Shown: piece by piece, positions 1 through 6,325 of the stretch
How positions within the stretch are numbered: position 1 is the stretch's first letter
How the letters are laid out: each line of letters starts with the position of its first letter
Assembly: GCA_964625775.1 (NCBI GenBank)
Contig: CAZVEH010000067.1
Coordinates: 1-9,857, forward strand
DNA length: 9,857 nt
Direction: 5' to 3'
Origin: GCA-2786165 sp964625775
GTDB taxonomy: Bacteria; Pseudomonadota; Gammaproteobacteria; Legionellales; Legionellaceae
Notes under the pieces: generated by a model
Databases searched by the model: none
The model's input: the letters and a program-made list of their open reading frames with translations, nothing else
What the model was told of the DNA's origin: nothing
Position numbers and translations under genes: made by a program

Positions 1-54
1 TGTGCCACACGACAGGAGATCCCTCGCTACGCTCGGGATGACGTGGGGAGTTAC
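1..54 (+). repeat. Terminal repeat, left copy (inverted relative to the right end)
   Basis: The first 54 bases match the reverse complement of the last 54 bases, with one difference (A at 29 here, G in the other copy). Beyond base 54 the two flanks diverge at once. The core contains an imperfect hairpin with ATCCC and GGGAT arms around a GC-rich centre, and the outermost bases are TGTGCCACA. The 'GTCATCCCGAGCGCAGCGAG' type of core resembles REP-like dispersed elements found in many bacterial genomes (general knowledge). No transposase or gene accompanies it. It probably marks an assembly break at a multi-copy repeat. Confidence 0.85.
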
Positions 55-207
55 GATTTTTCTTCTATCTATCCAGAAAACGACAACTCCGCGTTATTGG
101 CACTGGTTGAAGCTGGTCAAGATATTGACTTAAATGCGTATCCTGATTTGTTCGAACAAGACCTCGACCACGCGCACCATCGTCATGGTTACCAAGTTTT
201 AGGCTAG
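1..207 (+). CDS. Possible 3' end of an unknown gene, open through the repeat (partial)
   Basis: Reading frame 1 is open from the first base to a TAG at 205-207 (68 codons), so any start lies outside the window or is the GTG at 43. Codons 1-18 are repeat DNA and read CATRQEIPRYARDDVGSY. The unique part that follows is acidic and looks protein-like: it contains NSALLALVEAGQDIDLN and ends DHAHHRHGYQVLG. I do not recognise a family. It faces the convergent Sel1-repeat gene, 33 bases away. It could be a true C-terminus, a gene whose upstream part was replaced by the repeat, or a chance frame. Frame 2 is also open across the repeat, so openness alone is weak evidence. Confidence 0.4.
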   Translation, partial: CATRQEIPRYARDDVGSYDFSSIYPENDNSALLALVEAGQDIDLNAYPDLFEQDLDHAHHRHGYQVLG

Positions 208-220
208 TCTGAACCTGATT

Positions 221-244
221 GTGCTGCGCTCAAGGGCGCATCAC
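221..244. terminator. Possible weak bidirectional terminator hairpin
   Basis: TGCGCT and GGCGCA form a 6-bp stem (one T-G pair) around a CAAG loop. After one mismatch the stem is continued by GTG/CAC. It sits between the convergent ends of the left partial frame and the Sel1-repeat gene and overlaps the latter's TGA stop. There is no clear T-run on either side, so termination is only a possibility. Confidence 0.3.
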
Positions 245-561
245 TCTGCTTTATCGGTTTTCCCTGCATTTTTTTTCAGTACTTTCATTGCCATCTGCGC
301 GTCAGTATTACCGTTTTTAGCTGCCAGGGTGATCCAGTACCAAGCTTTGCGACGATCTTCGATGATGCCTTGACCGTAATAATACATATAACCAATCGCA
401 TATTGCGCTTCCGGTGAGCCTTTTTCTGCAGCGGGGCGTAATCGAATAAAAGCTTGTCGGAAATCCTGGACTTGAAAACTTTTGATGCCTTCTTGCAAAT
501 TATAGGAACTGGTACAAGCGACCAACATACTCAAGAGCACACTTATCAATAAACCACGCAT
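241..561 (-). CDS. Small Sel1-repeat lipoprotein
   Basis: This 106-residue protein begins with a lipoprotein signal peptide: a short charged start, a hydrophobic stretch, and the lipobox LVAC with the modified cysteine at residue 16. It is therefore expected to be lipid-anchored in the envelope. Residues about 34-95 carry Sel1-like (TPR-related) repeats: AEKGSPEAQYAIGYMYYYGQ followed by a second unit with AWYWITLAAKNGNTDAQ. Such repeats usually mediate protein-protein contacts, and the partner is unknown. The ATG overlaps the TAA of the upstream gspC-like gene by one base (TAATG), with GGAG just before it, so the two are translationally coupled and cotranscribed. A pilotin-like or accessory role in secretion is conceivable from the pairing but is not shown. 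The lysine-rich tail has no recognisable motif. Confidence 0.85.
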   Translation of the reverse strand: MRGLLISVLLSMLVACTSSYNLQEGIKSFQVQDFRQAFIRLRPAAEKGSPEAQYAIGYMYYYGQGIIEDRRKAWYWITLAAKNGNTDAQMAMKVLKKNAGKTDKAE

Positions 562-1082
562 TACTCCATATCTCCGTCTAAAGGCTTTGGCAAAGGCTCA
601 AAGGTTAATTCATTTTTTGGCAAACTTAAACTCTCTAATTCGCCCTCTCGTTCTAAAATCACACCATCAGGTGTAATTTGCTTTATCTTCGCTCCGCCTG
701 GCACAGCATCACCCACAGAAAACAGGCGCGAATTGCCCTCAGAAACATTAATGATCGCATTCGATTCATTGTTCTTGATAGAAAATAAAATACCTACCAA
801 AGACAAATTGAGGCCTGAAGGTTTTACATTCGCATCAACCAATTCCTTGGGCATATATTCACCAAAAATTTGCGTATTCAAACTTTGGGCAATCGTAGAT
901 CGCTTCGTCACAGGTTGTCGTTGTGCGCTCTGTACTGGAAGTTTCAATTCAGAATGCAAATGATAATAAGTCACAATACCAGATATCAACTCGTAGCCAA
1001 GCAAAGCGGCGACCAGCAAAAAAATTATTTGCGCTGCGATGGGTCGTAGTAGTTTATCTTCAATGTCAGCAACAGAAAACAT
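561..1082 (-). CDS. gspC: Short type II secretion system protein C (GspC/LspC-like)
   Basis: GspC is the inner-membrane protein that links the type II secretion platform to the outer-membrane secretin GspD. The 173-residue product has a short cytoplasmic start, one membrane segment (about residues 16-38), a polar linker, and a periplasmic homology region (about 65-160). Family hallmarks are QIFGEY (71-76, the usual 'lFG'), LNLSLVGILFS (91-101) with AIINV nearby, GDAVPGG (124-130), and a closing strand pair GVILEREGELESLSLP (140-155). The protein ends just after this region, so the C-terminal PDZ or coiled-coil domain of longer GspC proteins (often 270-300 residues) is absent. The ATG is 91 bases from the divergent metB start. 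No other secretion gene is in the window, so the rest of the apparatus must be encoded elsewhere. The assignment rests on the membrane segment plus homology region; a PilP-like protein is the main alternative. Confidence 0.8.
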   Translation of the reverse strand: MFSVADIEDKLLRPIAAQIIFLLVAALLGYELISGIVTYYHLHSELKLPVQSAQRQPVTKRSTIAQSLNTQIFGEYMPKELVDANVKPSGLNLSLVGILFSIKNNESNAIINVSEGNSRLFSVGDAVPGGAKIKQITPDGVILEREGELESLSLPKNELTFEPLPKPLDGDME

Positions 1083-1173
1083 TATTTGCTCTAGAATGTC
1101 TGATTATGGTATATCATACAATGGTTTGGAAGAAGCCTGCTAGTACTCAATCACAATCAGGAGTGATCACATC
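1083..1173. promoter_or_regulatory. Divergent control region between gspC and metB
   Basis: These 91 bases must hold the start signals for both directions. On the plus strand TTGCTC (1086-1091) and TATATC (1110-1115), 18 bases apart, form a fair sigma-70-like promoter for metB. AGGAG at 1159-1163 is a clear ribosome binding site 10 bases before its ATG. No strong promoter or binding site could be picked for gspC. No MetJ-type AGACGTCT box is present. Confidence 0.45.
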
Positions 1174-2325
1174 ATGGACAAAACCCACTTTAACACACGC
1201 GTTATCCATGCTGGCTTAAACCCGGATCCAAGTACCGGCGCTGTTATTACCCCCATTTACGCCACCTCCACGTACCGCCAAACCGCACCTGGGGTGCACC
1301 AAGGATTTGAATACTCACGCTCGCAAAACCCCACTCGGTTTGCTCTTGAAGAATGTATGGCTGATTTAGAATCAGGGCAAAATGCTTTTGCGTTTGCTTC
1401 GGGGATGGCAGCCATCAATACTATCATTGAATTGTTAACGTCAGGAGATCATGTTATCGCATCCTCTGATCTCTACGGCGGCACATTTCGCCTATTTGAT
1501 AAAGTAAAACGCCGCAGTGCCAACTTGTCTTTTTCTTATGTGGATGCCACTCAGATAGACGCCATTGAAGCCGCTATCACACCCAAAACACGTATGATTT
1601 GGATCGAGACACCTTCCAACCCCATGTTGCACGTGGCCGATCTACAACGCATCGCCGAACTTGGAAAGCGTCATAACCTCATCACCGTAGCTGACAATAC
1701 CTTTGCCTCACCTTGGATCCAGCGCCCTTTAGAATTAGGCTTTGATCTGGTTGTGCACTCTTCAACAAAATACTTAAATGGCCATTCAGATGTCATCTCA
1801 GGCATTGCTATTGTAGGAGAACGCGTTGATTTGGCTGAACAACTTGCATTTCTACAAAATTCTTGTGGCGCAATCGCGAGTCCTTTTGATTCTTTTCTGG
1901 TTTTACGCGGGTTAAAAACATTGGCATTACGCATGCGCCAACACTGCGAATCAGCTTTGTTTTTAGCCAATTGGCTGAACAAACATCCTGCGATTCAAAC
2001 CGTCATTTATCCTGGTCTCACAGAACATCCGCAACACGAATTGGCCAAAAAACAAATGCACGCGTTTGGCGGGATGATGTCTATTGTATTAAAAGGCGGC
2101 TTAGACGCAAGCAAGCGCTGTTTAACGCGCTGTAAGTTGTTTACGTTAGCTGAAAGCTTAGGAGGTGTAGAAAGCTTGATCGAGCACCCAGCATTGATGA
2201 CCCACGCCTCTGTTCCTGAAGAAATACGCCATAAACTGGGCATTGAAGATGGGCTCATTCGTTTATCTGTCGGCATAGAGCATCCAGAAGATCTGCAAGC
2301 AGATTTAGATCAGGCATTACAGTAA
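1174..2325 (+). CDS. metB: Trans-sulfuration enzyme: cystathionine gamma-synthase / gamma-lyase
   Basis: This is a 383-residue PLP enzyme of the Cys/Met metabolism family, close to the usual length (E. coli MetB has 386). Gamma-synthase joins an activated homoserine to cysteine to give cystathionine for methionine synthesis; gamma-lyase splits cystathionine to cysteine. Visible signatures are Y47-S-R49 (phosphate contacts from the partner subunit), SGMAA (76-80), Y101-GGT (stacks on PLP), D174 in VADNTFASP (pyridine nitrogen), K199 in HSSTKYLNGHSD (Schiff-base lysine), and R363 in IRLSVGIE (substrate carboxylate). ESLGGVESL (327-335) fits the gamma-synthase/lyase branch better than beta-lyase. 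Sequence alone does not separate synthase from lyase, so the symbol is the best family label. The start has AGGAG 10 bases upstream. The 3' end overlaps the convergent GT83 gene by 16 bases. Cytoplasmic. Confidence 0.93.
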   Translation: MDKTHFNTRVIHAGLNPDPSTGAVITPIYATSTYRQTAPGVHQGFEYSRSQNPTRFALEECMADLESGQNAFAFASGMAAINTIIELLTSGDHVIASSDLYGGTFRLFDKVKRRSANLSFSYVDATQIDAIEAAITPKTRMIWIETPSNPMLHVADLQRIAELGKRHNLITVADNTFASPWIQRPLELGFDLVVHSSTKYLNGHSDVISGIAIVGERVDLAEQLAFLQNSCGAIASPFDSFLVLRGLKTLALRMRQHCESALFLANWLNKHPAIQTVIYPGLTEHPQHELAKKQMHAFGGMMSIVLKGGLDASKRCLTRCKLFTLAESLGGVESLIEHPALMTHASVPEEIRHKLGIEDGLIRLSVGIEHPEDLQADLDQALQ

Positions 2326-3806
2326 TCAACGTCTTGATGAGTCACAAACAGACGAAACCGCTTAGATAAAACTGCCACATCATCAACCTTGGTCATATGG
2401 ACCAAAATTTGTGGCGGCATGGGATGAGGATCCTCAGAATCAAGCACCACATAGTGTTTACCAGGCTTAGATAACCATTGGCATAATACTGCCGCATTTA
2501 AAGTAGATACGGCATGTCCTTTGGAATAAAACTGCGCCGAATAATCTGTTTTTCCTGACCAATAAATTAAAACATCATGTGGACTGGGATGTTGTGCATA
2601 AAAAGACGACACGACTCTGTCCTGAGATTTTGCTACCCATTCCGGGCGCCATACAAAGATCACGCTAAGCATCAAAAAACCCCAGCCACAGCATGTCGCC
2701 AAAGGAATGAAACGTTTGATGTGTTTCTCGCTTATGTCAGAACGTCTGACCATTTCGGCAAACAACAATGCAAACGCAGGCAAACTAGGAAACACATACG
2801 GATAAATAATATTGCGTGCAAAGGTAAAAAAAATCAACGGCGTGAGCGCGCATAACATCACATATCGCATCCAACCTGCGTCATCGCGGCATATGCTGGG
2901 CAAACGTTTGCGATGCCGTATCATCCAGAACATGCCCGGGATACACCAAGGCAGAGTTCCGATCAGTGCGTACAGCCAAATCATACCCAGTGGCGCAGAA
3001 TGGGCAAACCCATATTTGTCCCCTTGCCAGCCTGGTTGCAAAAACCGCTGCACATGTTCACCCATGATGAAATAATGCAAAAATCCAGGTGTTTTCTGTT
3101 CGGCTAAATAATACCAAGGAAAAGCAATTATCATCATCAAGAAAAGTCCCACAACCCAAGGCAAACGTTGCCAAATTGCAGACCATTTATTCTCCAGAAT
3201 CACCCACAACCCAATGGGCATTCCGGCTAAAATTAATGCCACCGGACCCTTGGCCAATAATCCCAACGCCATTGCAATAAAAAACACATATGACCAACCA
3301 CGTTGGTGCTCTACCACAGCACGCCAAAACGCTACCATCATCAAGGTCGTGGAAAACAGCAAAGACGGATCAGTCATCACCGTCCCTGCATCTAAATAAA
3401 AATACAAGCTGCTGGCCAATACTACAGTGGCATTGATCGCAGTAAGGCGCCCACCGCGCAATTGCGCAAGTCCCCATACCAGGGCCAACACCCCCAAAGA
3501 CAAGAATAAAGCCGGTAAACGAGCCGCAAATGCGCTCACATCTAAATAGGTCATAGAGCCGGCAGATAACCAGGTCGATAGGGGTGGTTTTGCCCAAAAA
3601 GGCACATTGTATTGGTGCATAGGGGTCACCCAATCATTGGTTTCCACCATGATACGAGCGATTTCACCGTAACGTGCTTCCGTAGTATCATTTAAAGGCA
3701 CCACCACCATCGCCACAATGCGACATACTAATAAAAACAATAAGACCCAAAACATGCCGCGTGACATGTATGCCTGAAGGCTGATTTTTTTGATATGAGG
3801 GTTCAT
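2310..3806 (-). CDS. GT83 (ArnT/FlmK-like) polyprenyl-phosphate-sugar transferase
   Basis: This 498-residue multi-spanning inner-membrane enzyme belongs to the PMT/ArnT group, which transfers a sugar from a polyprenyl phosphate carrier to a periplasmic acceptor, classically lipid A phosphate. After the first membrane segment (about 17-37) comes the first-loop motif LNDTTEARYGEIARIM with acidic D40 and E43, then VPFWAKPPLSTW (68-79), TDP (145-147) and LLAKGPVAL (183-191), all typical of the family. ARNIIYPYVFPSLPAFALL (330-348) corresponds to the ArnT segment usually containing KLPTYILP. About ten further membrane segments run to residue 385, followed by a soluble tail of about 110 residues. 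E. coli ArnT is longer (550). An AGGA 10 bases before the ATG overlaps the preceding deacetylase stop. It is the last gene of the four-gene unit and ends inside metB. In this context the donor is probably a deacetylated amino sugar, as for Francisella FlmK (inference). Confidence 0.88.
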   Translation of the reverse strand: MNPHIKKISLQAYMSRGMFWVLLFLLVCRIVAMVVVPLNDTTEARYGEIARIMVETNDWVTPMHQYNVPFWAKPPLSTWLSAGSMTYLDVSAFAARLPALFLSLGVLALVWGLAQLRGGRLTAINATVVLASSLYFYLDAGTVMTDPSLLFSTTLMMVAFWRAVVEHQRGWSYVFFIAMALGLLAKGPVALILAGMPIGLWVILENKWSAIWQRLPWVVGLFLMMIIAFPWYYLAEQKTPGFLHYFIMGEHVQRFLQPGWQGDKYGFAHSAPLGMIWLYALIGTLPWCIPGMFWMIRHRKRLPSICRDDAGWMRYVMLCALTPLIFFTFARNIIYPYVFPSLPAFALLFAEMVRRSDISEKHIKRFIPLATCCGWGFLMLSVIFVWRPEWVAKSQDRVVSSFYAQHPSPHDVLIYWSGKTDYSAQFYSKGHAVSTLNAAVLCQWLSKPGKHYVVLDSEDPHPMPPQILVHMTKVDDVAVLSKRFRLFVTHQDVDYCNA

Positions 3807-3816
3807 TTCATCTATC

Positions 3817-4704
3817 CTAATGATGTTTTTTCATCAGTTGCACCGCGTGATCCTGCAAATCCTGAAAAAAGTCAGGGCCACTCAAATACTCAAACTCATG
3901 ATGGCGAAAAGGATAAATAGGATCAAGCAAATCAATAGCCTCATAACCAGGGTGACACATGATCAAGCCACCATCTTTTAAATCAGTCAAAAACTGTTTA
4001 AAGTAGGTTCGGTACTGCATGGAAGCATGAAAGCGGTATACGCCTTCAAAATTACTATTGGTGAATACATTCGCTTCGTTCAACATGTTCTTCCAAGTGA
4101 CGCCACCCAAACAGGCCAAAATCTGGCGTTTGGGGAAGCCTTGAATAGACAGCATATCATGCCAGTCATGGAATGTTTTTCTTAAAAAACAAGGGCTTGG
4201 TTCAGCATCAACCTGTACATCAAAAGGATATATGGCCGAATACCCATGCACCATCTCATGATGTTTACGATAAATAGCTAATAACGCGTCACGAATCAGA
4301 GGAAACTGCTGGACATGCTGATGTCCATCTATGAAATCAGGGTATATGTGCATATCTTGAATAAAAAGATCTAATTGCGCTTGAATCTCAGCCGTTACAA
4401 TCTTGATATCAAGCTGGCGGGTATAAGCACGCCACAAGAGTTTCGACAAAGGCCAAAATTCCTCACCATAACGCGCTCGCCAGGCGTCACTCAAAGGCTG
4501 GCCAAAGGTCAAATTCAGATGTAATCCAATAAAATGGGTCGATTTGATCGGGTGTAAATCCTGAGAAGCTTCGTGCCAAAAAGGCATATTGACCAAACAA
4601 CTGATAGCGTTGATACGCTGTTGTTTCGCCAAACAAAGGATTGCAGCAGAAATGGTGTCTGACTGGGCAAAATCATCTGCGCATAAAATAAAGTCTCTTT
4701 GCAT
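3817..4704 (-). CDS. YdjC/ChbG/HpnK-family carbohydrate deacetylase (NaxD-like)
   Basis: The 295-residue product belongs to the metal-dependent YdjC-type deacetylases, which remove the N-acetyl group from amino sugars such as chitooligosaccharides (ChbG) or undecaprenyl-phosphate-GalNAc (Francisella NaxD). Signature elements are all present: CADDFAQS (8-14) with the catalytic/metal Asp pair D10-D11, GLHLNL (60-65) with metal ligand H62, IDGHQHVQ (125-132) with H128 and H130, NSNFEGVYRF (216-225), and MCHPG (249-253). The common HQHVH form of the third motif is HQHVQ here. No signal peptide is seen, so it acts in the cytoplasm, perhaps at the membrane face. It lies three bases after gtrA and ten before the GT83 gene. 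The GAGGG before the ATG is only about one base away, so initiation probably relies on coupling to gtrA. The neighbours point to a lipid-linked amino sugar substrate rather than chitin. Confidence 0.9.
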   Translation of the reverse strand: MQRDFILCADDFAQSDTISAAILCLAKQQRINAISCLVNMPFWHEASQDLHPIKSTHFIGLHLNLTFGQPLSDAWRARYGEEFWPLSKLLWRAYTRQLDIKIVTAEIQAQLDLFIQDMHIYPDFIDGHQHVQQFPLIRDALLAIYRKHHEMVHGYSAIYPFDVQVDAEPSPCFLRKTFHDWHDMLSIQGFPKRQILACLGGVTWKNMLNEANVFTNSNFEGVYRFHASMQYRTYFKQFLTDLKDGGLIMCHPGYEAIDLLDPIYPFRHHEFEYLSGPDFFQDLQDHAVQLMKKHH

Positions 4705-4707
4705 CCC

Positions 4708-5139
4708 TCAATCCATAGAATGTCGGTACACCCAAAACGTATTCATGGCAAACCCTGCGACTGAATACCAAAGCATGGCACAAATAATTGAAAGCAGATG
4801 GTTGTAGTGAAACACATCAATCATCACATATTCAATGACCTCAACCAGGCCTAAATTGGAAAAATTAATCACAAAAAAAAGAATCAAACGTTTGGTAATA
4901 TTACCTGAGACTCGAAAAGTAAACCGCAAATTCATATAAAAACTATACAGTATCGATACAAAATATCCCAAAACGGTATATTCTAAATAATGTAAACCGG
5001 CCAAAGCGCCTATATACATAAAAAAAAGACAAACAGTCATATTGGTCAAGCCGACCATTAAATAGCGCACAATTCGCAAATGTTGTGACTCGGTAAGGTA
5101 AGTCCAAAATTGCTTTATCTTAGACATTTGATCATTCAT
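4708..5139 (-). CDS. GtrA-family small membrane protein (candidate lipid-linked sugar flippase)
   Basis: This is a 143-residue protein with four predicted membrane segments (about 21-43, 49-67, 84-103 and 112-132), as in GtrA proteins. Family features are RYLMVGLTNM at the start of the first segment and the loop YSFYMNLRFTFR between segments two and three (family pattern: small polar residues, an Asn-Arg pair, then an aromatic-x-Phe). GtrA proteins accompany GtrB-like transferases and are thought to move bactoprenyl-linked sugars across the inner membrane. I chose the ATG at 5139, which overlaps the upstream glycosyltransferase stop (ATGAATGA) and suggests translational coupling. A TTG one codon earlier and an ATG at 5127 are alternatives, and none has a strong ribosome binding site. 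In this unit it is a candidate for the flipping step done by ArnE/ArnF in the aminoarabinose pathway (inference). Confidence 0.87.
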   Translation of the reverse strand: MNDQMSKIKQFWTYLTESQHLRIVRYLMVGLTNMTVCLFFMYIGALAGLHYLEYTVLGYFVSILYSFYMNLRFTFRVSGNITKRLILFFVINFSNLGLVEVIEYVMIDVFHYNHLLSIICAMLWYSVAGFAMNTFWVYRHSMD

Positions 5140-6097
5140 CAATATGATTCAGTGAGTAATAGCTGATGTGTTTTTCGATATTATACAACGGTCTGTTCTT
5201 GGTTTCGATCAAAATTCGACTGATGTACTCCGAAATAACGGCTAAAAATAAAAACAATAGAGAAAACAAGCCCGATATCAAAAAAATAATCGACGCCATA
5301 CCATCCGCAAGTTGTTGATGAGTAAATAATTTTTGAATCAGTATGAACCCAGCATATAGCATCATAATAATACTGACCATGACTGATAAAACTGACATCA
5401 AACGCAAAGGACGCGATGAAAACCCAATAATGGAGTCCAAAGATAAAGCAATCAGTTTACGTAAATTATATTTGGTTTTTCCTGCACTTCTAGGTGGGCA
5501 ATGATACGTGATATAGGCTGTTTTAAACCCAACATAAGCAAACATCATGATCAAATGTCGATTGCTTTCTTTCATTTTATTCAAAGAATCAACCACTTTA
5601 CGGTTTAATAAACGAAAATTTCCCGTACCGTCATTCAAATCAAATCCGGTCATTTTGCGCGACAACCTATAAAACCATTTGGCGGTTGTTTTTTTAAACC
5701 AAGATTCTTCATCTCGATTGGTACGCAAGGCACATACCACATCAAACCCCTCACGAGCTTTATTCACCAACTGCGGAATCAATGTGGGTGGGTGTTGTAA
5801 ATCTGTATCCATCAAAATAACCAAATCACCCTTCGCATGCTCCAAACCCGCCGTTGATGCAATTTCATGACCATAATTACGAGAAAATGACAGCAAACGA
5901 ATTTCAGGGTGAGTTTTGATAAAGGGTTCACATCGAGATACAGTACAATCAGTAGAACCATCGTCAACCAAAATCAATTCATAGTATTGAAAATGCTCTG
6001 TCAAAACGGCCAATGTTTCTTGTACATATTGCACAATCACCGCTTCTTCATTATACATCGGGGCTACAATTGACAATTTAAGAGCTGAATTTATCAT
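5132..6097 (-). CDS. GT2 polyprenyl-phosphate glycosyltransferase (GtrB/DPM1/FlmF2-like)
   Basis: The 321-residue enzyme has a cytoplasmic GT-A domain (about 7-225) and two C-terminal membrane segments (about 231-254 and 266-290), the architecture of GtrB, ArnC and FlmF proteins. These load a sugar from a nucleotide donor onto undecaprenyl phosphate. Motifs are LSIVAPMYNEE (8-18), LVDDGSTD (43-50), MDTDLQHPP (96-104) with the DxD metal site at D97/D99, DGTGNFRLLNRK (156-167), and RSAGKTKYNLRKL (203-215), a typical acceptor-side basic motif. The ATG is the only suitable start and lacks a strong ribosome binding site. It is the first gene of the unit, and its stop overlaps gtrA. In this setting it most likely makes the lipid-linked N-acetylated sugar used by the downstream deacetylase. 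The sugar itself (GalNAc, GlcNAc or other) cannot be read from sequence. Confidence 0.9.
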   Translation of the reverse strand: MINSALKLSIVAPMYNEEAVIVQYVQETLAVLTEHFQYYELILVDDGSTDCTVSRCEPFIKTHPEIRLLSFSRNYGHEIASTAGLEHAKGDLVILMDTDLQHPPTLIPQLVNKAREGFDVVCALRTNRDEESWFKKTTAKWFYRLSRKMTGFDLNDGTGNFRLLNRKVVDSLNKMKESNRHLIMMFAYVGFKTAYITYHCPPRSAGKTKYNLRKLIALSLDSIIGFSSRPLRLMSVLSVMVSIIMMLYAGFILIQKLFTHQQLADGMASIIFLISGLFSLLFLFLAVISEYISRILIETKNRPLYNIEKHISYYSLNHIDE

Positions 6098-6325
6098 ATG
6101 CTAATGGCAGTCAGAAACATCGGTAAGATGCCATGGTAACATTAATTCTCATGCCGCGCGAATCTGTAACTATCCAGTCGCAACAACTGTAGCTTAACAA
6201 CCCGCTTTATAACTAAAGAAGAATTTTTATATTTTTATGATGAAAGAGCATAAAAGCATCTCTATAGGGTGAATATATCATTTTTGCTATGTTATAGTTA
6301 GCGCATGCTCCCAGGGAATATACTT
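6098..6325. promoter_or_regulatory. Divergent control region between the glycosyl unit and dapDE
   Basis: This 228-base region has no convincing gene. For dapD there is an extended -10, TGTTATAGT (6290-6298), without a good -35; transcription would start near 6305. AGGGA at 6313-6317 is the dapD ribosome binding site. For the minus-strand unit the best candidate is TTTATG (6254 down to 6249) and TATAAA (6231 down to 6226) with 17 bases between, giving a leader of about 120 bases; the -35 is poor. The stretch 6211-6290 is strongly AT-rich. No clear operator or PmrA-type site was recognised. Confidence 0.45.

Noticed and set aside
733..1219. Plus-strand open frames over gspC (733-963 and 923-1219)
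   Set aside because: They are antisense to a recognisable GspC protein, have no family features, and the second runs into the metB start in another frame.
1671..2276. Minus-strand open frames inside metB
   Set aside because: They are shadows of a clear PLP enzyme gene, with no known motifs and no ribosome binding sites.
2577..3633. Several plus-strand frames and one minus-strand frame inside the GT83 gene
   Set aside because: The long membrane protein frame has clear family motifs; the others are basic, low-quality translations typical of shadow frames.
4589..4807. Plus-strand frame across the deacetylase/gtrA junction
   Set aside because: It overlaps two well-supported genes on the other strand and shows no recognisable feature.
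6305..6325. Upstream ATG at 6305 as the dapD start
   Set aside because: It lies at the predicted transcription start, has no ribosome binding site, and adds seven residues not typical of DapD; the ATG at 6326 has AGGGA at proper spacing.
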